A stretch of DNA of 64,000 nt, from contig NZ_JADCKL010000003.1 of NCBI RefSeq assembly GCF_014982975.1, forward strand, positions 1 to 64,000, written 5' to 3'. The stretch comes from Claveliimonas monacensis (GTDB lineage: Bacteria; Bacillota; Clostridia; Lachnospirales; Lachnospiraceae). The position numbers were made by a program, and so were the translations under genes. The notes under the pieces are model-generated. The model did no database searches. It was not told where the DNA came from and worked only from the letters and a program-made list of their open reading frames with translations. This document shows, one piece after another, positions 1 to 8,838 of the stretch (position 1 is the first letter of the stretch; each line of letters opens with the position of its first letter).

Positions 1-355
1 TCCCAATTATTAGTTTTCTTATTATTTCTTTTTTTATTGTTCATAATAATATCCTTTAAATATCTGAAAATTCCTTGATGAAAAAATACTGCAAATACGA
101 TTTAATATAATGGATAACTGCTAATTATCCGTAATTTCTGCAGATGAATGTAGGAGGACAGAAGAGGAGAACGAGAAGATAGAACTAAACTTGACTGTAT
201 ATGCAGGTAAGAAAGTTTAAATTTTTTATGCTGTATGATATACTTGAATAAAAAGTTTTAAAACCGGCACACAGATATACTGAGGATGAGGCCTGATAAA
301 AATGCAGCTGTAGCTATGTGTTCAGGAAAAGGATTAAACACAAAGGAGAAGTCAG
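1..355. other. AT-rich non-coding stretch upstream of the NA37-like gene
   Basis: No convincing open reading frame is present. A short hairpin can be drawn around 111-130 (GGATAA pairing with TTATCC). The start codon at 356 is preceded by a good ribosome binding site (AAAGGAGAAG). A TATGAT-like -10 lies near 235, but no -35 box at good spacing was found, so no promoter is claimed. Confidence 0.5.
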
Positions 356-1387
356 ATGAGAGTAATTACGCAGGCTATAAGGGTGATTGATTATGAGAAT
401 AATGAGGTTTTGACAAGGGATATCATGCCGAATTTCAGCGAATATATTGAACAATTGATAGCCTATATCAATAATAATACATCAGTCCGTGAATACAGGA
501 CACAGTCTGCAAATACAGAGGTTATAACTGCCATATTAGAGATCGTGAGACAACAGGAAGATTTGGATTTGATTACACGAAATGTAGATATGATAGCTGA
601 TCGCCTGCTTCGAAAAGAGAAAGAAGCAAATGAGAGGATTGCGCAGCTGGATACTAATGTACAGAAGGGTAGTCTAATATTAGCATTGATTGAGAATGAA
701 GAAAATATTTCATTTCTTCTTGCGAAAGTTGAACATACGGATTTCTTTGATGATACAGATTATAGTATAAAATCGGGATTTTCCAAGGATACAAAGAAAA
801 TTTGGAAAACTTGTCTGTTTGATATTGATGATACCGAGGCGTCAACGTTTAGCGCAAGAATCTATTCTAATACGGTGGCAAAATATTGGTGGCATGACTT
901 TTTAGAGTTAGTAGAACTTCAAAGCGATGAGTATAATACGAAAAGGGCATTTCAGTCAGTAGATTCAGCATTGACTCGGACTCTAAAAAAAGTGGCGCCG
1001 CATGACCATATGATAATTAGAAATGCAATGTATCTTTATTTTAACAGTGTGGAACACTTTGATTATAGTGAGATGCTTGATCAAACGATTAGAAATTATG
1101 TCCCAAATGACATGACGGAAGAGACAAAAGGAATTTTATTGGAGAAATTAGAAACTTTGCCACAGGAGAAAGGATTTGACCGTCAGTTCAGTACGGTTCC
1201 TACCGTTATTAAATCCTCCATGAGGAAAACCTATGAGGTGTATAATGGCATTCAAATTCGGATACCAGGTGGAATAGAGGAATTGAAAGATATTATATGG
1301 TCGCAGCAGGATAGTGACGGAAAACAATATCTTAAGATTCGAGTGAATGATGAAAATACATATCGGATATTTAAGCGGCAAGAGTGA
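356..1387 (+). CDS. NA37-like nucleoid-associated protein
   Basis: The 343-residue protein follows the layout of the 37-kDa nucleoid-associated family (NA37; E. coli YejK). An N-terminal segment resembles the family start (QAIRVIDYENNEVL), a central strand pair reads KGSLILALIENEE then FLLAKVE, and an AKYWWHDFLEL block matches the family position where YejK has KVADFFMDFL. The family binds nucleoid DNA; its biochemical role is poorly known. The start has a strong Shine-Dalgarno sequence. The stop lies 21 bases before the GTG start of the next gene, so the two are probably co-transcribed. Placement in an element beside a membrane protein suggests a role other than housekeeping, possibly phage defence; that is inference. 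The family call rests on remembered sequence patterns, not a search. Confidence 0.72.
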   Translation: MRVITQAIRVIDYENNEVLTRDIMPNFSEYIEQLIAYINNNTSVREYRTQSANTEVITAILEIVRQQEDLDLITRNVDMIADRLLRKEKEANERIAQLDTNVQKGSLILALIENEENISFLLAKVEHTDFFDDTDYSIKSGFSKDTKKIWKTCLFDIDDTEASTFSARIYSNTVAKYWWHDFLELVELQSDEYNTKRAFQSVDSALTRTLKKVAPHDHMIIRNAMYLYFNSVEHFDYSEMLDQTIRNYVPNDMTEETKGILLEKLETLPQEKGFDRQFSTVPTVIKSSMRKTYEVYNGIQIRIPGGIEELKDIIWSQQDSDGKQYLKIRVNDENTYRIFKRQE

Positions 1388-1408
1388 TCTGTGTAGGAGG
1401 AATAGAGT

Positions 1409-2884
1409 GTGTTTGAAGAAATTAAAAATAAAATTTCAGACTTAGTTGAAAAAGAGAGCAGAAAGATTTACGAAGTTTCTTTTTCATTTCCGGCAGCAGT
1501 ACCACTGGAATTCCAAGAATTATTCGATATGATACAAAGTGTTCCATCAAGAGACGATATAAGGATATATCTTTTTACAGAAAACGACGAGAGATTTACG
1601 TTTAATAAGAGTACTGCGGAAGCGGAATACAACAGTTTCATAGGCGAGCTGTTGGAAGATGAACAAATATTTGTAAAACTTGAAATAAATAAAGAAATCC
1701 AGAACAGGCATTTCTCGGTGTATTGTTTTGAACAATTTGCAGAAGATTTGATTCGGCTGCCGATTGAGCAGGCTTTGAATGCATTTTCCTTAATTCTAAA
1801 TGAGTCAGAAGGTTATATTGTTTTCGATCTATTTGATAATAGAAATATTTTTTTTACGAAAACGATGTTTTTTATTGGGGCGAATAATCAGGAAGTCAAT
1901 ATAGACTTTGACAGAGAGCAACGACTGCAGGAGTGCCGTGAAACATCATATTTCTATAACCAAGACCACTATGAGTTGCTGCCGGACGATTTCAAGATAA
2001 TTGTTGGATATGAAGGAAATCCTTTCGTTGAACTGTTTCAAAAATTCGAAACTATTTTATCCTTGTGTATGTTAGCATCTAATTCTTCAATTTTGAGAGG
2101 AAACCTAAAGCTACAGATTTTGGGGCAACGTTCTGTGGAATATACATATGATTTAAAAGATATAGAGGGGAATCCTATTTTATATAAAGTTTATGATTGG
2201 ATTTATTCTGGTGGAAGTTCTATTGATAAGGCTCTTATTGCCAGAAATATTATTTGTTTACATTGTAAGTATGAGCCTTTACTGCGTCTGGATTCGAAGG
2301 TCTTAGCAGCGATTCTATCGAATTATAATTTATATTTGAAGGAAAATGTGACGCAATATCTGGAATTGAAAAATAAAGTGGCAGAATTTATCAGTGGCAT
2401 TGTTTCAAAGACGGGTGAATATGCAACAGAACTTTTGGATAAATTCAAGACAAATTTAATCGCTATTTTTGGTTTTCTGTTTACTGTTATAATTGCAAAC
2501 ATTGTTTCAGATCAACCTCTGGATAATATATTTACGAGGGATATAACTGCAATCCTTGAACTGGTTTTAGCAGGTTCAGTTGTCTATTTGATTATTAGCT
2601 TTAAACAATCACAGTACCAGATGAAAAAAGTATACGATAGTTATGAGGAACTAAAACAATCATATGATCAGATATTAACTGATGATGATATAAAAGAAAG
2701 TTTTCAGGATGACAAAATAATTATGGACATGAAGAAAACAGTCAGTAAGTCACAGAAGATGTATTTATCGATATGGATATGCTTTCTTGTCATACTTCTA
2801 GTTTGTCTTGAGCGTATTAGTGACAACCCGATTATTTTTCCTTTTATAGGAAAAGTTGTTAATGGTGTGAAGTCTGTTCTTTGA
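1409..2884 (+). CDS. Large protein with C-terminal membrane segments, partner of the NA37-like protein
   Basis: I do not recognise the family. The 491-residue protein starts with GTG, preceded by AGGAGG about 8 bases upstream. Residues 1 to about 340 look soluble and have no motif I can name. Three hydrophobic stretches follow at about 350-368, 379-398 and 451-467, with a charged, coiled-coil-prone segment (about 401-450) between the second and third. No signal peptide is seen, so the large N-terminal part is probably cytoplasmic and membrane-anchored at the C terminus. It lies 21 bases downstream of the NA37-like gene and probably forms an operon with it. A membrane protein paired with a DNA-binding protein recalls Kiwa (KwaA/KwaB) in outline only; no sequence similarity to either Kiwa protein is claimed. 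Confidence 0.75.
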   Translation: MFEEIKNKISDLVEKESRKIYEVSFSFPAAVPLEFQELFDMIQSVPSRDDIRIYLFTENDERFTFNKSTAEAEYNSFIGELLEDEQIFVKLEINKEIQNRHFSVYCFEQFAEDLIRLPIEQALNAFSLILNESEGYIVFDLFDNRNIFFTKTMFFIGANNQEVNIDFDREQRLQECRETSYFYNQDHYELLPDDFKIIVGYEGNPFVELFQKFETILSLCMLASNSSILRGNLKLQILGQRSVEYTYDLKDIEGNPILYKVYDWIYSGGSSIDKALIARNIICLHCKYEPLLRLDSKVLAAILSNYNLYLKENVTQYLELKNKVAEFISGIVSKTGEYATELLDKFKTNLIAIFGFLFTVIIANIVSDQPLDNIFTRDITAILELVLAGSVVYLIISFKQSQYQMKKVYDSYEELKQSYDQILTDDDIKESFQDDKIIMDMKKTVSKSQKMYLSIWICFLVILLVCLERISDNPIIFPFIGKVVNGVKSVL

Positions 2885-2897
2885 AAGGGGCGGAAAT

Positions 2898-2990
2898 ATG
2901 CACAGTGATCTTTGGGGCAGGTGCTTTAATGATGAACATACAATATTGCTTACAGGACTGGAGCCTTTTTCTTTGAACAATCAGCAATAG
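2898..2990 (+). CDS. Small hypothetical ORF (30 residues)
   Basis: An ATG reading frame of 30 codons begins 13 bases after the stop of the membrane-protein gene and is preceded by a purine-rich stretch (AAAGGGGCGG) that could act as a ribosome binding site. It ends 35 bases before the next gene, so it fills the gap inside what looks like one transcription unit. The peptide has no membrane segment or recognised motif (MHSDLWGRCF at its start). It could be a real small partner, the surviving start of a truncated gene, or chance; position and spacing are the only support. Confidence 0.35.
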   Translation: MHSDLWGRCFNDEHTILLTGLEPFSLNNQQ

Positions 2991-3025
2991 AGCCAGTATA
3001 TTCATAGTGATTTTTAAGGAGTTTT

Positions 3026-3670
3026 ATGTTTCAGTACATACAGAAAAAAGACAGGATAGTGGTTAACCCAGGTACGGAATCAAAGGTGATCATTCCGTCT
3101 AGAATGTATCCTTTGGAGACAAAGCCATGCCAGATTTTTACTTCAGATAATACATTGCCGTTAGAAAGGGATGATGTGACTCGAATTTTTGATTCGATTG
3201 TTCCTCAGGTGGGGAGGTGCTTTACAAATTCGGAAAAGTTGGTAAATGCACTCAGAAAAGCAGGATACCCGGCAAAACAGTATGTGGGATGGCTTTTTAT
3301 TCGAGGTGTTACTTATCCAGTACATCATAGTTTTGTTGTGTTAGAAAAGCATATTATGGATCTTTCTATTGAGATATTATCCAAGGATATTGACACTTAT
3401 AAAGAGAGTGTTCTTATAAAGCGTATGAACAGGTATGAAGCACGTAAACAGATTGTACAGATGTATCATGAAAAAAAGGATCTGACCAATCATGAAAAGT
3501 GTATTTTTGGTAAATGTGATCCGTATTATATGTACATAGCAGCTGAAGGAAATGCCATGCAGGGAAAAGAGCGGAATGCTCTTTTGCAGAGAGAATATCC
3601 TCAACATCCGGCTTTTAAAAATCTTGATCTTAATGGCATGACAGAAATTCAGCGTATGTTGTATAGGTAG
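3026..3670 (+). CDS. Hypothetical protein with a Cys-His-Asp (transglutaminase-like) pattern
   Basis: The 214-residue protein starts at ATG with a clear TAAGGAG site. Residues 60-115 hold GRCFTNSEKLVNALRKAG, then PVHHSFVVL, then HIMDLS. Thus Cys65, His100/His101 and Asp112 occur in the order used by transglutaminase-like and papain-like folds, with the Cys at a helix start and the His and Asp on successive strands. No signal peptide is present, so it should act in the cytoplasm. The C-terminal half is charged and unrecognised. It follows the NA37/membrane pair at short distance and could be part of the same unit. The catalytic reading is an inference from residue order; a non-enzymatic role is possible. 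Confidence 0.6.
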   Translation: MFQYIQKKDRIVVNPGTESKVIIPSRMYPLETKPCQIFTSDNTLPLERDDVTRIFDSIVPQVGRCFTNSEKLVNALRKAGYPAKQYVGWLFIRGVTYPVHHSFVVLEKHIMDLSIEILSKDIDTYKESVLIKRMNRYEARKQIVQMYHEKKDLTNHEKCIFGKCDPYYMYIAAEGNAMQGKERNALLQREYPQHPAFKNLDLNGMTEIQRMLYR

Positions 3671-3772
3671 CGTGAGTATAAGAGGCTGACGATAGCTGAC
3701 TATGCGTAGCAGTCAAGAAAAGATGTACTTTATGATTGCGAAGAGGAGAGGGGGATATATGCCTCTGAATTG

Positions 3773-3801
3773 TTGACAGTTTTAAACCAACATGCTATCC
3801 T
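3773..3801 (+). promoter_or_regulatory. Sigma-A type promoter
   Basis: TTGACA at 3773-3778 and TATCCT at 3796-3801 are separated by 17 bases, with a TGC extended -10 just upstream of the -10 box. It faces the structured leader and the gene at 4048. Confidence 0.65.
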
Positions 3802-3802
3802 A

Positions 3803-3962
3803 TAAATGGTTTTGATTTTTGTGCTGAGAAGTCCTCAGCCATCAAGGTTTTATTTCAGAGCTAATCTGAAATGGCGCGTTTTAGGCGCAGATTTTGTGAG
3901 TTTAATAAAAATATCAAAAGAATGACATCAGAAACTTTGACGGTTTTTGGTGTCTTTTTTGT
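3803..3962 (+). promoter_or_regulatory. Structured leader RNA ending in a terminator-like hairpin
   Basis: Directly downstream of the promoter lie a GCTGAG/CTCAGC hairpin (3823-3839) enclosed by TTGAT/ATCAA, a TTTCAG/CTGAAA hairpin (3853-3871), and an 11-pair hairpin with wobble pairs (arms 3924-3934 and 3944-3954) followed by six T residues. This is about 85 bases ahead of the gene at 4048, so it may act as an attenuator of the methyltransferase operon. The last hairpin resembles one at 8839-8873. Seen: the inverted repeats. Inferred: the regulatory role. Confidence 0.45.
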
Positions 3963-4047
3963 GCTTATCGGACTTTTTAGAATGAGCATGGAGATTAAAG
4001 ACCAGAGAGAATAAACACTCAAGATTAAGAGGGAAAGGAGTGGATAA

Positions 4048-5040
4048 ATGAATCAGTTGTTAAAAAAATTTGAGAAAATAGAAATTGATAATACCAGTTG
4101 TCTTGATAGGGAGGATCAAAGGTTTTGCCAAACACAACAGCATATGTATGAAAGTGTACTTCGACATTATAGAGCGATGTTTCGTGGAATGAAGATGCTA
4201 CATGATAAGGAAACAGAGTTTCATAGCAAATTGGATGAAAAGAATGTATCTTCGCATAATATTTACCACAAGAATCTAATCATTGCAGATACAAATACAC
4301 AGATGGATCTTATTACATCTATACACCAGGAACTGGTAGAGCGTATTTTTACTTATTTCCGTTCCCGATACGGATTGGATCTGAGTGCAGGTACATATGA
4401 AAAGTATATTTCGATTCAGGAACCGGAAAAGCCTGTCTTTTCTTTTGAAAGCTCTGCTTCTTACTTTTCGGAAGCAGGACGCAGGGGACGTAAAGAAAAG
4501 AGCGAACAATATGAAGCAGAATATCAGGCATATCAAGAGGAAATGCTATTACGCTCAAAACTTGATTATCATGTGATTATAGACGACATTTTTCAGTATT
4601 TGGATGGATTTGATTTTAAAGAAAAATTACAACAGGAAATCAGGCAGGAGGTTAAAAATGCGATGGAGCATAGAGATTATAACCTTACAAATGCCAAAAT
4701 TTCTTTTACAGGCTTAACATATGCCAGACGGGACTATAAAAAATAGTATGAAATTCTCTTGGGCTTAGATCAATATAGGACCATATTGCGGGTATTAACC
4801 TATTATGATTCGGAACAACAGGAAAAGAATATCTACCCGGACTGGGAAAAGCGTTTCTTTACAAACAACGACCTGTATACATCAGAAAAAACGGGAATCT
4901 TTGACGAACATGAAGTGGGAGGCAGCAAGGTTATAAAATTTAAATACTTTAAAAACGGACGCTGGGATGTAATCTTTAAGAGCGGTACATATGCCAGGGA
5001 ATTTGCTGCAGAATATCTGCAGAACAGAAAGGCGGCATGA
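4048..5040 (+). pseudogene. Hypothetical gene interrupted by an in-frame TAG codon
   Basis: One reading frame of 330 coding positions runs from the ATG at 4048 (good AAAGGAG site) to the TGA at 5040, broken only by TAG at 4744-4746. Before the stop the protein reads SFTGLTYARRDYKK and it continues in the same frame with YEILLGLDQYRTILRVL. The downstream part has no ATG start near it, only a TTG at 4759 without a ribosome binding site. The second part therefore looks like the continuation of the same protein. No family was recognised; the first part is helical and charged. The final codons overlap the next gene (ATGA). Options are a recent nonsense mutation, readthrough or suppression, two separate polypeptides, or a sequencing error. 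Confidence 0.6.
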
Positions 5041-8030
5041 TGCAGAAATACATAGTAAATCGTGATGTCCATATACCGCATGAAATGCGCAGGGAGATCA
5101 ATGAAAAGATCCTTTATCTGATCAATACCCACACAGTAGAAGAAAGTGGAATCACAAAAGAGGATATCTTTAACTGCTATACGGGAAACGGCGGGCTGCA
5201 TGGCCTGGATCGGAAAGACTATGCTTCTTTTCATGAGTATACACAAGCTAAAAAGGAAAAAGAATCCGGTCAGTTTTTTACCCCACCGAAGGTTTGTCAA
5301 TTCCTTGTGGAATGTATCCGGCCGGAGGAACACGATATAATATATGATCTGACATACGGGAAAGGCGATTTTTATAATTATCTGCCAGTAGAAGAGAATA
5401 TCTATGGAACAGAACTGGATATCAATGCGGTGAAATTTGCACGGTATCTTTACCCAAAAGCAAACTTAGAATATGGCGATATCCGAGAATATACTCCTTA
5501 CGTTCCGGCGGATGTAGTCTTTGGAAATCCGCCATTTCATCTGGAATGGGGGACCAGTGAAAATCCCATATCCTCGCAAATGTACTACTGTAAGAAAGCT
5601 TATCAGATATTGAAGCCTGCCGGTCTTTTGGCTGTGATCGTGCCGGCAAGCTTTCTGGCTGATCCATTTACCTGCGGGACGGATATATCTATGATTAACC
5701 AATGGTTCAATTTGATCCTGCAGTTTGATCTGCCGGCAGATACCTTTCGTACTAGCGGAGTTGAAACTTTCCGTACAAAGGTCATGATCCTCCAGAAAAG
5801 GAGCTGTTATGTTACGACACGTCCCTATCAGACAGGTAAGACAGTATGTGGATCTTCGGAAGAATTATATGAAAAGTATATTAAACCGCTGCTGTGCGAG
5901 AAAAGGGGAAATGCGCCAAAGATTTATTTAGAAGGGAAAAGCCTGAATCTCAATTCCTGTGAGGATAGAAAATTTCTGGAAAGAACGACAAAACTGCTTT
6001 TCGATATCAAGCGCAATAAAAATTTAAGGCACCGGGCAGGAAGATGTGAAGCATTGCTTCAGAAATACTATACCCAGAAGCAACCACCGGATATGTCCTG
6101 GACAGAATGGCAGAAAACAAAAATAAAAGAAAGCGATGTCCTACGCTATCTAAAAGGAACATTATCCAGTGCAAACCGGCGATATGAGAACCGGATTTGC
6201 CTGGTTAAGACAAATTACGGGTTTAAGAGAAAAGATTATAGGGAAGATGGCGAAGAATGGCTGATTTCTTCCATTAATGACTGTATTCTGCAGCAAAAAA
6301 AGATTCCTGGATATGAAAAACTGCTGCGACGGAAACGCCGGGAATATGAGAATCAGAATCGCCCCTTTATGGAGATGGAAATGGATCCGGAAATTGAGGT
6401 TTACCTGGAAAATTGGACAGTGACCAGTGAGATGAGCGGAGAACAGATCTACTTAAATCCGGTTCAAAAAAGAGAGGTAAACCGGTTTTTGCAAAAGCGC
6501 TATGGAGCAATACAGTTTGCCATGGGAACCGGGAAAACACTTTGCATGTTGGCAATGGCCCAGTACCGGCTAAAATATTCGAATATACGCAATGTCCTCG
6601 TGGTCGGCACAGCCCTAGCAATCAACAATACATGGGAAGAGGTCCTGCAGGATTATCACGTGAAGTATCTGAGGGTCACCAATAGAAAAGATATCGGAAA
6701 AATAGGAAGAGGACAGATTATCCTGCTGACAATCAATCAGCTTACTGCACTGAAAAGAGAAATGAAACACTATATACGAACACAGAGCCAGAAAGTGATG
6801 CTGGTGTTTGATGAAAGTGATACGATCAGCAATCCATATTCAAGGCGTACAAAAGCGATGCTTGCAGTATTTCGAAAATGCAGATATAAAATATTGGCGA
6901 CAGGTACTTTGACCAGGAACCATGTATCAGAAGCTGCGCCTCAGCTAGAATTGCTCTATAATAATTCTATCAATTACCTCTCCTTGAATCCGGAAATATA
7001 CCGGATAAAAAACGAAGTGCTGAAAAAGGAGCCTAATTTTTTCTATATGCGTCCATTCCCTGCATACCGCAGGGGATATCAATTGTTTTCCCGATCTCAT
7101 CTGCCCAAAAGGATTACGGTATTCGGCGTTAAAAAAGAGAACCAAGATATTTATAATGCCTCCTATTTAAGCGACTTGCTAGATAAAACGGTGATCACCA
7201 GAAGCTTTGAAGAGGTGGCCGGCCGGAAAATATACCGTATTCATCAGATTACCTGCTCGTTTAGTGAGACAGAGAAACAAATATACCAGAAGGCGCTTGA
7301 TAAATTTGAGGACATACGCAGGAATTATTTTGCCCAATTGGATAACCCAAGAAAGGATGCCGTGTTCCGTATCCTTCAGCAATTGCTTCTGCTCCTGAGA
7401 GTGTGTGCAGATCCTTCGTTGATGTTTGAGTATACATCAGATGATGCACCGATAAAGCTCCTGCGGCTGATTCAAATGATACAGATGTGGGAGAAAGAGC
7501 GTGTAGCGGTAGGGGTCCGGCATATTGAGGTGGTCCAATCCTATCAAAAGTATTTACGTGAAGCGTTTCCCGACCGTCCGCTGTTTATCCTTACGGGGAA
7601 AGTATCTTGTAAAAAAAGAAAAAAGGTGATTGATATACTGGAAAAGACGGAGAACGGAATCCTTTTATCTACACAGCAGAGCTTGTCAGAATCCATGAAT
7701 ATTGATTTTGTTGACAAGATTGTTCTTCCAGAATTGTATTACAATAATGCGGCTATGGCTCAATATTATTTTCGGTTTATCCGATATACTTCTAAGCATT
7801 TTAAAAATGTATATTTCTTGACATACGAAAAATCTATTGAGATGAACCTTTTAAAGATGGTTTTATCAAAAGAAAAGATTAATCGATTTATGAAAAAACA
7901 GGAGGCGGATGAGGAAGAACTATATGAATATTTTGGCGTAGATCCAGAGATGTTCCGGCTTATGATGGTTATGGGAGAGGATGAAAAGGGACAACTCCGC
8001 GTGCGCTGGGGTGAGCAGAAGATTAGCTGA
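5037..8030 (+). CDS. DNA N6-adenine methyltransferase fused to SNF2-like helicase
   Basis: The 997-residue protein has two parts. The N-terminal part (about 75-260) has QFFTPP before a modified motif I (DLTYGKG, about 104-110) and the catalytic NPPF motif (164-167), as in type I-like adenine methyltransferases. The C-terminal part (about 470-960) is a superfamily 2 helicase of SNF2 type: MGTGKT Walker A (496-501), a DESD box in place of DEAH, ATGT motif III, and an arginine-containing YYFRFIRYT near the end. Its start overlaps the stop of the preceding gene as ATGA, suggesting translational coupling. No nuclease domain is seen, so it is not a complete restriction enzyme on its own. Possible roles are protection of the element's DNA from host restriction, or part of a defence system. 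Domain calls are firm; the role is inferred. Confidence 0.8.
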   Translation: MMQKYIVNRDVHIPHEMRREINEKILYLINTHTVEESGITKEDIFNCYTGNGGLHGLDRKDYASFHEYTQAKKEKESGQFFTPPKVCQFLVECIRPEEHDIIYDLTYGKGDFYNYLPVEENIYGTELDINAVKFARYLYPKANLEYGDIREYTPYVPADVVFGNPPFHLEWGTSENPISSQMYYCKKAYQILKPAGLLAVIVPASFLADPFTCGTDISMINQWFNLILQFDLPADTFRTSGVETFRTKVMILQKRSCYVTTRPYQTGKTVCGSSEELYEKYIKPLLCEKRGNAPKIYLEGKSLNLNSCEDRKFLERTTKLLFDIKRNKNLRHRAGRCEALLQKYYTQKQPPDMSWTEWQKTKIKESDVLRYLKGTLSSANRRYENRICLVKTNYGFKRKDYREDGEEWLISSINDCILQQKKIPGYEKLLRRKRREYENQNRPFMEMEMDPEIEVYLENWTVTSEMSGEQIYLNPVQKREVNRFLQKRYGAIQFAMGTGKTLCMLAMAQYRLKYSNIRNVLVVGTALAINNTWEEVLQDYHVKYLRVTNRKDIGKIGRGQIILLTINQLTALKREMKHYIRTQSQKVMLVFDESDTISNPYSRRTKAMLAVFRKCRYKILATGTLTRNHVSEAAPQLELLYNNSINYLSLNPEIYRIKNEVLKKEPNFFYMRPFPAYRRGYQLFSRSHLPKRITVFGVKKENQDIYNASYLSDLLDKTVITRSFEEVAGRKIYRIHQITCSFSETEKQIYQKALDKFEDIRRNYFAQLDNPRKDAVFRILQQLLLLLRVCADPSLMFEYTSDDAPIKLLRLIQMIQMWEKERVAVGVRHIEVVQSYQKYLREAFPDRPLFILTGKVSCKKRKKVIDILEKTENGILLSTQQSLSESMNIDFVDKIVLPELYYNNAAMAQYYFRFIRYTSKHFKNVYFLTYEKSIEMNLLKMVLSKEKINRFMKKQEADEEELYEYFGVDPEMFRLMMVMGEDEKGQLRVRWGEQKIS

Positions 8031-8069
8031 TGACGGAGATGTCATATTAAGGTAAAGGTGAAGACATCA

Positions 8070-8421
8070 ACTGCCCCTGAGTGTATTAAACAGGATATTA
8101 GTTTTACATATGCGCTTGATGCCAAAGAGGCTTCAGAGAGAAAAGATAAAGAGTTATGAATATAAAACAATTTATAAAGAAATATGGATGGCAGATGGAA
8201 TGTATTTCAAAACCGGGCAGGCTATGTGTGTTGATGTTGGTTTTGCAGATAATGAAGGGAGAGAAGACGAAACTCAGATGGATATAAATGCGTTTGACGA
8301 GCAGGAATTAAGTAGGCTGTTTGCTGATTTATGTAAGGAGAATAAGTTTCCTATAAATACGGTGACATATGTTACGATTGTCCAAATAGCAGATGTGAAG
8401 GAGGAATTGTTATATGGTTAA
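8070..8421 (+). pseudogene. Small hypothetical gene, apparently frameshifted
   Basis: A frame opening from 8110 encodes 103 residues ending ADVKEELLYG, but its first dozen residues look like the wrong frame. In another frame the DNA from about 8075 reads PECIKQDISFTYALDAKEASE and runs into a stop near 8157, after which the sense continues in the 8110 frame (EYKTIYKEIWMADGMYF). A one-base change near 8150 would join them. The first motif recurs in the next decayed segment. No family was recognised. If the frameshift is not real, the gene would simply start at 8110. Confidence 0.45.
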
Positions 8422-8439
8422 GTTTCAGGATAAATACTC

Positions 8440-8747
8440 TTGAATGTATTGAGTTGGATCTTTAATGCATATATACGTTCGATGCCAAGAATGCAAAATA
8501 AATTGCAAGTGAAAATCAAAGTCTGAAAAATTTCAGGATTACAGGAACGGAGCTGTCAGAGGCTTATAAAATCACCCTGAAGCATTTTGCAATAGGAAAT
8601 AGGAATACGAAGATATTGCGAAAAAATGCTTGCTTTGTAAGAAGTTACATGATAAATTTAAGATGATAGTTGATTTTAATGTGGTTAGACCTCATAAGCG
8701 TATTTGGTTCTGGTATTTGCCGGAAGTTATTTTTTAGCAGATATTGT
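8440..8747 (+). pseudogene. Decayed gene segment related to the preceding one
   Basis: The frame beginning near 8440 reads LECIELDL, stop, CIYTFDAKNAK, stop, then IASENQSLKNFRITGTELSEAY and continues to about 8580. A second frame then reads EYEDIAKKCLLCKK and on to a stop at about 8737. Several stops and at least one frame change show decay. The ECI-x-x-D and Y-x-x-DAK-x-A elements match the segment at 8075-8130, so the two pieces look like diverged copies. No function can be given. Confidence 0.45.
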
Positions 8748-8759
8748 GAAGGTGAAGAA

Positions 8760-8796
8760 GGTACAAAGAAAGGCATTCTTTTGTATCTTTTTTTAT
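8760..8796 (+). terminator. Rho-independent terminator
   Basis: Arms 8760-8770 and 8777-8788 pair with one bulge and are followed by seven T residues. It closes the methyltransferase-helicase region before the recombination module. Confidence 0.6.
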
Positions 8797-8838
8797 TTTG
8801 GTAAAAGGACAGTTGGCTGAAAGAAGCATAAAAAGAAA

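Noticed and set aside
356-2884. Kiwa system (KwaA/KwaB)
   Set aside because: The pairing logic is similar, but KwaA is a small four-helix membrane protein and KwaB a DUF4868 protein; neither gene here matches by size or sequence that I can see.
3760-3779. Five-codon ORF with a GAGGAGAGGGGG site upstream of the promoter at 3773
   Set aside because: It ends inside the -35 region and has no supporting feature.
5037-8030. DISARM or BREX defence locus
   Set aside because: Methyltransferase and helicase domains are present, but the further required genes (for example a DUF1998 helicase, phospholipase D-like or PglZ-type genes) are absent from the window.
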